Shown here piece after piece: positions 24,836 through 31,731 of a stretch of DNA of 64,000 nucleotides. The stretch's first letter is position 1. Each line of letters starts with the position of its first letter. Under the pieces are notes generated by a model that saw only the letters and a list, made by a program, of their open reading frames with translations, ran no database searches and was not told the DNA's origin. The stretch lies in contig JAEUNZ010000041.1 in the NCBI GenBank assembly GCA_016790965.1, positions 1 to 64,000 of the forward strand, written 5' to 3'. Source of the DNA: SSSZ01 sp016790965 (GTDB lineage Bacteria; Pseudomonadota; Gammaproteobacteria; Burkholderiales; Rhodocyclaceae). A program made the position numbers and the translations under genes.

Positions 24836-25201
24836 ATGAGCGAGGCCAGGATTGCCCTGCTGCCTGTCCGCGTCGTGTCCGGCGTCACCGTCGCCGCGCC
24901 CCAGGGGCGTATCGATCACGCCAGCGCGCCGCGTCTCGACACCAGCCTGGAACCCCTCCTCAAGGGTTGCCGGGCCGGCGGTCCGCCACTGCTGCTCGAC
25001 CTCTCCGGGGTGGAGTACATCAGCAGCATGGGGTTGCGGGTTCTGGTGGTCGCTTCCCGCAGGGCCAATGCCCAAGGGGGGAAATTTGCCGTGGCGGCCT
25101 TGCAGCCCCTGGTGCAGGAAGTCTTCTCCATCGCCCGTCTCAACCTGATGATGCCCTGCTACCTGGACGTCGACACGGGCTGTGCCCAACTGAGCGCATG
25201 A
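24836..25201 (+). CDS. STAS-domain anti-sigma factor antagonist
   Basis: 121 aa from the ATG at 24836. A single STAS domain: VTVAAPQGRIDHASAPRLDTSLEPLL (first strands and helix) and LLLDLSGVEYISSMGLRVLVVASRRA, where SSMG carries the serine that partner kinases phosphorylate in RsbV/SpoIIAA. It overlaps the next gene (ATGA) and heads a module with a PP2C phosphatase and, 4 kb on, an RsbW-type kinase, so a partner-switching role is well supported. Confidence 0.9.
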   Translation: MSEARIALLPVRVVSGVTVAAPQGRIDHASAPRLDTSLEPLLKGCRAGGPPLLLDLSGVEYISSMGLRVLVVASRRANAQGGKFAVAALQPLVQEVFSIARLNLMMPCYLDVDTGCAQLSA

Positions 25202-26160
25202 TGCGGGTTGTCTTCTGGGGGACACGGGGCTCTCTACCCGTCGCGCTCACCGCCGCCGAGCTGCGGGCCAAGATCATTGCCGCGCTCACCGCCGCCCGCG
25301 GCCGCGATCTGCCGGATGCGGCGGCGGTTGCCACCTTCGTCGACAGTCTGCCCTTCGCCACCGCTGGCACTTTCGGCGGCCATTCTTCCTGCGTCGAAAT
25401 CGTGGGCGGGGGCGCCGAGCACATCGTCTGTGACCTGGGCAGCGGTGTGCGGCCCCTGGGTCAGTCCAAAATGGCCACCTACGGTGCAGCGCGTCCACAG
25501 CTCTACCACGTCTTCCTGTCCCACTTGCACTGGGATCACCTGATGGGCTTTCCCTTCTTTGCCCCGGCCTATATCCCGGGCAACCGCATCGTCATCCATG
25601 GTTGTCACGCGGAGATGGAGGAAGCGGTGCGCCTGCAGTTTGCCCAGCCCTGTTTCCCGGTTGGCTTCGAGGCCCTGGGCGCCACCATCGAATTCGACAC
25701 CCTGCTTCCCGACCAGCCGCGCCAGATCGCCGGGTTCAACGTGACCCCCAAGCGCCAGCTCCACGGCGGCGATTCCTATGGCTACCGCTTCGAGCGTTTC
25801 GGCAAGGCCGTCGTGTATTCGACCGACTCGGAGCACAAACTGGAAGACGTCACGGAACGCCAGGGTTTCGTCGAGTTCTTCCGCGGGGCCGATCTGGTGG
25901 TCTTCGACGCCATGTACTCCCTGGCCGAGGCTGCCTCGGTCAAGGCCGACTGGGGGCATTCGAGCAACGTGGTCGGAGTCGAACTCTCTCTCGCGGCGGG
26001 CGTCCGTCGCCTCGCCCTCTTCCACCACGAGCCGATCCACGATGACGCCCGTCTGCAGAAACTCCTGGCCGAGACCCGGCGTTTCGAGGAAATCACGCGG
26101 GAAGACCGCCGGCCCCTGGAAGTACTGTCCGCCTACGACGGGCTGACGGTGGAGCTGTGA
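25198..26160 (+). CDS. Metallo-beta-lactamase fold hydrolase
   Basis: 320 aa from the first of two tandem ATGs (25198 and 25201), overlapping the STAS stop. MBL zinc ligands are visible as SHLHWDH (HxHxDH), then QLHGGDSYGY, STDSEH and GHSSN, with HHEP near the end; the layout resembles RNase Z/class II cAMP phosphodiesterase-type proteins. The opening MMRVVFWGTRGSLP is typical of this subgroup. The substrate is unknown. Tight coupling to STAS and PP2C genes suggests a second messenger or signalling role, which is inference. Confidence 0.87.
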   Translation: MMRVVFWGTRGSLPVALTAAELRAKIIAALTAARGRDLPDAAAVATFVDSLPFATAGTFGGHSSCVEIVGGGAEHIVCDLGSGVRPLGQSKMATYGAARPQLYHVFLSHLHWDHLMGFPFFAPAYIPGNRIVIHGCHAEMEEAVRLQFAQPCFPVGFEALGATIEFDTLLPDQPRQIAGFNVTPKRQLHGGDSYGYRFERFGKAVVYSTDSEHKLEDVTERQGFVEFFRGADLVVFDAMYSLAEAASVKADWGHSSNVVGVELSLAAGVRRLALFHHEPIHDDARLQKLLAETRRFEEITREDRRPLEVLSAYDGLTVEL

Positions 26161-28274
26161 CGGCGGGCGCCCTCGCACGCTTTTTCCTCTCTCAACGGGG
26201 CCGCAGCCTCGCCGCCGCCTTCCTGGCGGTAGCCGTCCTGCTGGTGGTCCAGGCCGACCAGGCCCCACTCCTGCCCCTGCGCCACCTTCTATTCGACAGC
26301 TATCAGAGGGTTTTTCCCCGCGAACGCCCCGATCCGGTGGCGATCCTGGTGGATATAGACGAGGCAAGTCTCGCTCGCCACGGTCAATGGCCTTGGCCAC
26401 GGGATCTCATGGCGACGCTCGTGGATCGCATTCTGGAGGCCCAGCCCAAGGCGGTGGGCTTTGACATCCTCTTCGCCGAACCCGACCGTCTGGGGCCGGC
26501 AGCCCTGGCCCGGCGCTACCCCCAGTTGCCCGCCAGGATTTTGGGCAACCTGCCCGATCCCGACCTGGCCCTGGCCGAAGCCCTGGGCCGTGGCAAAACC
26601 GTCCTGGCCCTCAGTGGCGAATCCGAAGCGGGGCCCGGAACCCACGTTCCGGCGAGGAGTCTCGTCCTGCGGGGATTCGGGGAAGGTGTCGTCTTACCGG
26701 CCTTCCCCGCCGCCATCGGCAGCATCGACCTTCTGGAACAGGCGGCAAGCGGTCTGGCGCTCATCAACGCGCCGCCCGATCAGTCCGGGCGGGAAGTGGA
26801 GCGCGGTGTCCTGCGCCGGGTGCCTCTGGTGGCCGAAGTAGGGCCGTCCCGCCTGGCCACCCTGGGCGTGGAGCTGGTACGTCTCGGCACTGGCTCGCCC
26901 ATCCTGGATGTCAGGACGGATAGCCACGGGATCACGGCAATCCGCGTCAAGGGGCATAGTCTCGAAACCCTCCCCAATGGCGATCTGGCGCTGCATTTCG
27001 GGCGGCAGGCGCACGACCGCCACGTCTCCGCGGCCAGGCTGCTTGCCGGCGACGCCGACCTGGAAATATTGCGCGACAAGTACGTGATTGTCGGCTTCAC
27101 CGGCCTTGGCCTGCTCGACAACGTGGTGAATCCTCTGGGAGAGAAGACCCCCGGTGTCGACGTGCATATCCAGGTCATCGAAAGCCTGCTCACCGGGGAG
27201 TCGCTGCGCCGCCCGTGGTGGATGGCGCGCCTGGAACTCGCCGCCCTGGTGGCCCTTGGTATCGGACTTATCCTGGCGGTGCCGGTCCTGCGCCCCGCCT
27301 ACGCCGCAGGACTCGGCGCCCTTGCCGCCACCTTGCTCACCCTGGGGGGCTTCGTGGCCTTTCGCTGGGGCAACTGCTTGTTCGATTCCGCCACCATCGT
27401 CACCCTGCTCAACCCCATTTTCATCACCCTGATCGGCAACAGCCTGGTCGAAGCCGACCGCCGCCGCCGCCAGGCCGAAGCCGAATTGAACGCTAGCCGC
27501 GAATCCGTAGCCCGGGTGGCTGGCGAACTCGACGCCGCCCGGCGCATCCAGATGGGGCTGCTGCCCGATCCCGCACAGGTCTTCGCGGGGGATTCCCGTC
27601 TCAACGTCGCAGCCCTGCTCGAACCGGCCCGGGCCGTGGGCGGGGACTACTACGAATGTTTCGCCATGGATTCCCGCCACGCCTGTTTCGCCATCGGCGA
27701 CGTGACCGGCAAGGGAGTTCCCGCCAGCCTGTTCATGACCATCGCCAAAACCCTCACTGGGGCCATGGTGCGCCGCGTGCCGGATCTCGGCGATGCCCTG
27801 CGCCAAGCGGAAGTCGAGCTCTCCCGCCACAATCCGGAGATGCTTTTCGTCACCGCCTTCGTCGCCGTCCTCGACCTGGAGACCGGGGAACTGGCCTGCG
27901 TCTGCGCCGGCCACGATGCGCCCATTCTCAAACGCGGCCATGAGCTCCTGCGCCTCGACCTGGGCGAGGACTGCGGCCCGCCCGTAGGGGCCTGCGGCAA
28001 CTACCCCTTCGTCGCCGCGCGCCGCACCCTGGAGCCGGGCGACCTGGTCTGCCTGTTTACCGACGGGGTGACCGAGGCCCAGGACGGGCAACGCTTCTAT
28101 GGGAGTTTCCGGCTACTGGCCGCCGTCTCTCGCCTTGCGGCGGATGCCGATCCGGCCACAGCAGTCGCCGCCATCCGCGACGACGTGCGCCGTTTCGAGG
28201 CCGGCCGCCCCGCCGCCGATGATCTGACCCTCTTGGCCCTGCGCTGGAACGGCCCCGCAAGCGAATTTCAATAA
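26157..28274 (+). CDS. CHASE2 sensor linked to SpoIIE/PP2C serine phosphatase
   Basis: 705 aa from the GTG at 26157 (GTGA overlap). TM1 lies at ~17-34; the CHASE2 extracytoplasmic sensor at ~40-345 (DPVAILVDIDEASLARHGQWPWPRDLMATLVDRILEAQPKAVGFDILFAE); three TMs at ~355-430 and a short coiled coil follow. The PP2C/SpoIIE domain spans ~470-700, with metal-site residues in GGDYYECFAM, IGDVTGKGVPASLFM, LFTDGVTEA and ADDLTLLAL. It should dephosphorylate the STAS protein in response to an envelope signal, as RsbU/SpoIIE do. Confidence 0.93.
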   Translation: MTAGALARFFLSQRGRSLAAAFLAVAVLLVVQADQAPLLPLRHLLFDSYQRVFPRERPDPVAILVDIDEASLARHGQWPWPRDLMATLVDRILEAQPKAVGFDILFAEPDRLGPAALARRYPQLPARILGNLPDPDLALAEALGRGKTVLALSGESEAGPGTHVPARSLVLRGFGEGVVLPAFPAAIGSIDLLEQAASGLALINAPPDQSGREVERGVLRRVPLVAEVGPSRLATLGVELVRLGTGSPILDVRTDSHGITAIRVKGHSLETLPNGDLALHFGRQAHDRHVSAARLLAGDADLEILRDKYVIVGFTGLGLLDNVVNPLGEKTPGVDVHIQVIESLLTGESLRRPWWMARLELAALVALGIGLILAVPVLRPAYAAGLGALAATLLTLGGFVAFRWGNCLFDSATIVTLLNPIFITLIGNSLVEADRRRRQAEAELNASRESVARVAGELDAARRIQMGLLPDPAQVFAGDSRLNVAALLEPARAVGGDYYECFAMDSRHACFAIGDVTGKGVPASLFMTIAKTLTGAMVRRVPDLGDALRQAEVELSRHNPEMLFVTAFVAVLDLETGELACVCAGHDAPILKRGHELLRLDLGEDCGPPVGACGNYPFVAARRTLEPGDLVCLFTDGVTEAQDGQRFYGSFRLLAAVSRLAADADPATAVAAIRDDVRRFEAGRPAADDLTLLALRWNGPASEFQ

Positions 28275-28855
28275 ACGCTGATTTCGACCCGCCGATTGCG
28301 CGGCTCGGGCACTTCATCGGCGGTGGGTACCAGGGGGTCGCGCTCGCCGCGACCGGCCACCGCAATAAGTTCTTCCTTCACCCCTGCGGCCACCAGGGCC
28401 TCGCGCACGGCTTCTGCCCGCTTACGCGAGAGGACGTCGTTATCGGCCAGGGAGCCGACCCGGTCGGCGTGGCCGATGATCTGCACGTCCGGCGCGGCGC
28501 GGCTCGCGATCTGCGCCTTGACGCGCTCGAAACTGGCCAGGGACTCCGCCGTGAGCGTGTCCGATCCTTCCAGGAAATACACCAGGAAAATTACCGGTCG
28601 CTGCGGTAGGGCTGCCAGGGCGGCACCATAGGAGTCGCCCACGTCACCAGCGGAAGACTCGGCGCGGGAAAGCACGAAGGGACGGCGCACCGTGGCGGCG
28701 TAGGGGCGGTCGAGACGCTGTTCCACCCCGTTCCAGGTCACCACAACTTCGCTGGGGCGCCCGTCGGAGGAAGGCAGGAGCACCACGCGCTCGCTGGCGC
28801 AGCCGACCAGAGTCAGGGTCGCCGCTGCAGCCAGCACCTTCCGGCAGCCCATCAT
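28268..28855 (-). CDS. OmpA-domain outer membrane lipoprotein
   Basis: 195 aa. Lipoprotein signal with lipobox LVGC (Cys ~19). The C-terminal OmpA-like peptidoglycan-binding domain occupies ~90-195: IFLVYFLEGSDTLTAESLASFERVKAQIA, then VQIIGHADRVGSLADNDVLSRKRAEAVREAL and PRNRRVEISVY. It overlaps the convergent phosphatase gene by 7 bp and is coupled to the FecR-domain gene upstream (4-bp overlap at 28852-28855). It likely anchors the sensing assembly to peptidoglycan. Confidence 0.9.
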   Translation of the reverse strand: MMGCRKVLAAAATLTLVGCASERVVLLPSSDGRPSEVVVTWNGVEQRLDRPYAATVRRPFVLSRAESSAGDVGDSYGAALAALPQRPVIFLVYFLEGSDTLTAESLASFERVKAQIASRAAPDVQIIGHADRVGSLADNDVLSRKRAEAVREALVAAGVKEELIAVAGRGERDPLVPTADEVPEPRNRRVEISVY

Positions 28856-29310
28856 GGCAACTCCTCCGCGGCTCCGCTCACGTCGATGATGAATTCGGTT
28901 CCCCGGACGCCGAGGATTGACGTGGGCGTCCGGAAACGCACGGACTGCGGTGATTCCTTGGCCAGCTTGCCAGAGACCACAGCAACCTTGCCCTTCTGGA
29001 CGGTCGCTTCCAATTCGCCGGCGTGAGTCGTGCTGTCGAAGACGTAGCGGTCAAGGATCAGGAAGGCATTGGGGCCTGCGGACAGTTGCGTGTTGTCGCG
29101 CAGGGTCAGCCCCATGACGCCGTCCCGGCCGGTGCGCAGGCGGTCATTGACTTCTACCGCCGTCCCCGCCGGTGCCGGCATGCGCACGCCGCCCCTTTCG
29201 ACGGTGACGTCGCCCTGGCTGGTCTTGATGCGGCCGGCGTATTCGCCGGCTTGGAGCGAAAAGGCCGGCAGGGCGAAAAGCACGGCTACCAGGCAATGTG
29301 TTTTAATCAT
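28852..29310 (-). CDS. Secreted FecR-domain protein
   Basis: 152 aa from the ATG at 29310. A signal peptide (MIKTHCLVAVLFALPAFSLQA) is followed by a FecR domain: GRIKTSQGDVTVERGGVRMPAPAGTAVEVNDRLRTGRDGVMGLTLRDNTQLSAGPNAFLIL and the closing TSILGVRGTEFIID. Stand-alone FecR proteins are often found beside CHASE2 sensors. It is divergent from the RsbW-type kinase with only 25 bp between starts. Confidence 0.9.
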   Translation of the reverse strand: MIKTHCLVAVLFALPAFSLQAGEYAGRIKTSQGDVTVERGGVRMPAPAGTAVEVNDRLRTGRDGVMGLTLRDNTQLSAGPNAFLILDRYVFDSTTHAGELEATVQKGKVAVVSGKLAKESPQSVRFRTPTSILGVRGTEFIIDVSGAAEELP

Positions 29311-29335
29311 GGCTCTCTCCCGGAATACACGAGGC

Positions 29336-29740
29336 ATGGGCAGCCATTCTACGGAAATTTCGGTTCCCGCGCGCTGGACAGAGTTCCCTCGTCTGGTCGC
29401 TGCAACGGATGCCTGGGCGGCGGCGGCGGGCCTCGCGGGGCTTTCCGTGCAGCGCCTGCAACTTGCCCTGGAAGAGCTGTTCACCAATACCCTGGAGCAC
29501 GGCTTCGGCGCCGAAAACGGCAGCCTGGTCCGTCTGGAGATCTCCTGCCAGGGCAACCGTCTCACCCTGCGCTACCGTGACGAGGCCCCTCCCTTCGATA
29601 CCAGCCTCCCCCGACCCCAGGCGCCGGACGAACTGCGGGTCGGCGGTTACGGCCTCAACGTCCTGCGCACCATGGCCCATGCCTTCCGCTACCGGCGGGC
29701 GGACGGCGCCAACGAAACCGAGATCGAGTTTCTTGTCTGA
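29336..29740 (+). CDS. RsbW-type anti-sigma serine kinase (HATPase_c_2)
   Basis: 134 aa. GHKL ATPase boxes: N box EELFTNTLEHGF, G1 DEAPPFD, G2 GGYGLNVLR. The small size with no other domain matches RsbW/SpoIIAB kinases that phosphorylate STAS antagonists. The ATG at 29336 is the best start; its ribosome-binding site is poor. With the STAS and PP2C proteins it completes a partner-switching set, but no cognate sigma factor is adjacent, so the target may be another protein. Confidence 0.88.
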   Translation: MGSHSTEISVPARWTEFPRLVAATDAWAAAAGLAGLSVQRLQLALEELFTNTLEHGFGAENGSLVRLEISCQGNRLTLRYRDEAPPFDTSLPRPQAPDELRVGGYGLNVLRTMAHAFRYRRADGANETEIEFLV

Positions 29741-29764
29741 GCGCTCGCAGGCTGGCGCCCCGCC

Positions 29765-30541
29765 CTACTTCTCGACGAAGGCCCGCTCGATGACGTAGTC
29801 GCCCGCGTCGCCGATGTGGCGGGACATGCGGAATCCCCGCCCATCGAGCAGTGCGCGGCAGTCCGCCAGCATGGCCGGGCTGCCGCAGAGCATGGCTCGG
29901 TCCTCCACCGGGTCCAGGGCTGGCTGGCCGATGTCGGCAAAGAGCTTGCCGCTCTCCAGAAGATCGGTGATGCGCCCCTGGTTGGGGAAAGACTCCCGCG
30001 TCACGGTGGGGTAGTAGATCAGCTTTTCCCGCACCGCCTCGCCAATGAACTCCTGCTGCGGCAGGCTCTCGTTGAGAAAATGCCGATAGGCGAGCTCCGC
30101 TACGGTGCGGGCGCCATGGACCAGGACGACGGTCTCGAAACGCTCATAGAGTTCCGGATCGCGGATGACGCTCAGGAAGGGCGCCAGACCGGTTCCGGTG
30201 GCGAAGAGAAACAGACGGCGGCCAGGCAGGAGATCCCGCAGCACCAGGGTTCCCGTCGGTCGCCGCCCCACCAGGATGGGGTCGCCCGGCTGTACGTTCT
30301 GCAGGTGGGTCGTGAACGTGCCGTCCGCTACCTTGATGCTGAAGAACTCCAGGTAGTCGGCGTAATTGGGGCTGGCTACGCTGTAGGCCCGCGTCACCGG
30401 CCGGCCGCCGACATCCAGCCCCAGCATGAGGAACTGGCCATTTTCGAAGCGCAGCCCGGGGGAACGGGTGGTGCGGAAACTGAACAGGCCGTCGTTCCAG
30501 TGATGGACGCCGATGACTTCTTCGATGCCGTAGGGGGCCAT
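29765..30541 (-). CDS. fpr: Ferredoxin-NADP+ reductase (Fpr)
   Basis: 258 aa, the size of proteobacterial Fpr. The FAD-binding motif RAYSVASP (residues ~51-58), ILVGRRPTGTLVL, the NADP site FATGTGLAPFLSVIRDPELYERF and LVHGARTVAEL are in order, and the C-terminus DYVIERAFVEK matches the subgroup ending in aromatic-x-E-K. It transfers electrons between NADPH and ferredoxin/flavodoxin, for Fe-S repair and oxidative stress. Divergently paired with a LysR gene. Confidence 0.95.
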   Translation of the reverse strand: MAPYGIEEVIGVHHWNDGLFSFRTTRSPGLRFENGQFLMLGLDVGGRPVTRAYSVASPNYADYLEFFSIKVADGTFTTHLQNVQPGDPILVGRRPTGTLVLRDLLPGRRLFLFATGTGLAPFLSVIRDPELYERFETVVLVHGARTVAELAYRHFLNESLPQQEFIGEAVREKLIYYPTVTRESFPNQGRITDLLESGKLFADIGQPALDPVEDRAMLCGSPAMLADCRALLDGRGFRMSRHIGDAGDYVIERAFVEK

Positions 30542-30609
30542 GACAGGCTCCAAAAGGGATGGGAAACGCCCCCACTCTAGGACTTCACCATCAATCGGAC
30601 AATCGGATA

Positions 30610-30641
30610 ATATCGATACAAATAATCCACAAAATCGATAT
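30610..30641. promoter_or_regulatory. Inverted repeat in the fpr-lysR divergent promoter
   Basis: ATATCGAT at 30610-30617 and ATCGATAT at 30634-30641 form perfect inverted arms 16 nt apart; the second overlaps the lysR ATG at 30640. The site lies within the 98-bp gap between divergent starts, fitting LysR autoregulation and control of fpr. Confidence 0.45.
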
Positions 30642-31566
30642 GCGCCATAGCTACCGTCAACTCGAAGTCTTCGTCGCCACCGCCCGCGAAGGCAGTCTAT
30701 CCCGCGCCGCCCAGGCCATCGCCCTCTCCCAGTCGGCCGCCAGCACCGCCCTGGGCGAACTGGAAAAGCAATTCGGCGCCCTGCTCTTCGACCGCATCGG
30801 CAAATCCCTGCGCCTCAATGCCCTGGGCACCCAGCTTCTCCCCCGGGCCGTTGCCATCCTGGATCAGGCCGGGGAACTGGAAGACCTCCTGGCCGGTGGT
30901 GCCGGCTTCGGTCGCCTTCGGGTCGGCGCCACCCTGACCATCGGCAATTACCTCGCCGTGCTCGTGGTGGCGGAATTCCTGGCCCGCCACCCGGACAGCC
31001 GGGTCCATCTGGAAGTGCGCAACACGGCCACCATCGTGCACGACGTGGCCAACCTGGATCTCGACTTGGGCCTCATCGAAGGCCAATGCAATGACGGGGC
31101 GGTCCTTACCGAACCTTGGGTGGACGACGAACTGGTCGTCTTCACCCGCCCCGACCATCCCCTCGCGGGCCAGGGAACCGTCCCCCTGGACGCTCTCCTG
31201 CGCCAACCCTGGATTCTGCGCGAGGCTGGCTCCGGCACCCGCCAGGCGGTGGAGCAGGCCCTGCGGGAACGCTTTTCCGCCCTGACCGTGCGCATGGAAC
31301 TGGAACACACGGAAGCCATCAAGCGCGCCGTGGAAGCTGGCCTGGGCATCGGCTGCATCTCCCGCCTGGCCCTGCGAGACGCCTTTCGGCGTGGCAGCCT
31401 GGTCCCTCTGGAATGCCCGGAACTCGACCTCCGCAGGGGTTTCCACTTCGTGTGGCACCGCCAGAAACGGCAAAGCGCCGCGGCGAAGGAATTCGTCGCC
31501 CTGTGCCGCTCCCTCACCGCCGGCGCGGCACGCAGCGATCAGATTGTGCTGCCGGCGGCGCCTTAA
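30640..31566 (+). CDS. LysR-family regulator, FinR-like by context
   Basis: 308 aa from the ATG at 30640. The N-terminal HTH is LEVFVATAREGSLSRAAQAIALSQSAASTALGELEKQFGALLFDR; the co-inducer domain follows (FGRLRVGATLTIGNYLAVLVVAEFLARHPD). In Pseudomonas putida the LysR protein FinR is divergent from fpr and activates it on superoxide stress; the arrangement here is the same. The specific identity is inference from context. Its 3' side was later invaded by the Tn3-family transposon 127 bp downstream. Confidence 0.9.
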   Translation: MRHSYRQLEVFVATAREGSLSRAAQAIALSQSAASTALGELEKQFGALLFDRIGKSLRLNALGTQLLPRAVAILDQAGELEDLLAGGAGFGRLRVGATLTIGNYLAVLVVAEFLARHPDSRVHLEVRNTATIVHDVANLDLDLGLIEGQCNDGAVLTEPWVDDELVVFTRPDHPLAGQGTVPLDALLRQPWILREAGSGTRQAVEQALRERFSALTVRMELEHTEAIKRAVEAGLGIGCISRLALRDAFRRGSLVPLECPELDLRRGFHFVWHRQKRQSAAAKEFVALCRSLTAGAARSDQIVLPAAP

Positions 31567-31693
31567 GCGGTGGGTGTTCGGACCTTTGGGCCCTGTACCC
31601 ACCCTGTACCCAATATCCCGCCGCGTTTCGGCCTCACCCTTGGCCTCGAGCGAGCCTGTACGGCAGCTGCCACCAGAGCTACCCCCTCAATCT

Positions 31694-31731
31694 GGGGTCG
31701 TCTCAGAAAACGGAAAATAAAGCACGCTAAG
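31694..31731 (+). repeat. Tn3-family terminal inverted repeat next to tnpA
   Basis: 38 bp beginning GGGGTCGTCTCAGAAAAC and ending CACGCTAAG. The tnpA stop codon (TAG, complement at 31727-31729) lies inside it. It matches the repeat at 37441-37478 at 37 of 38 positions; AATCT directly outside is the target duplication. Confidence 0.93.

Noticed and set aside
26694..28091. 465-codon minus-strand frame
   Set aside because: Antisense shadow of the CHASE2-PP2C phosphatase; sequence is Gly/Gln/His-rich with no domain.
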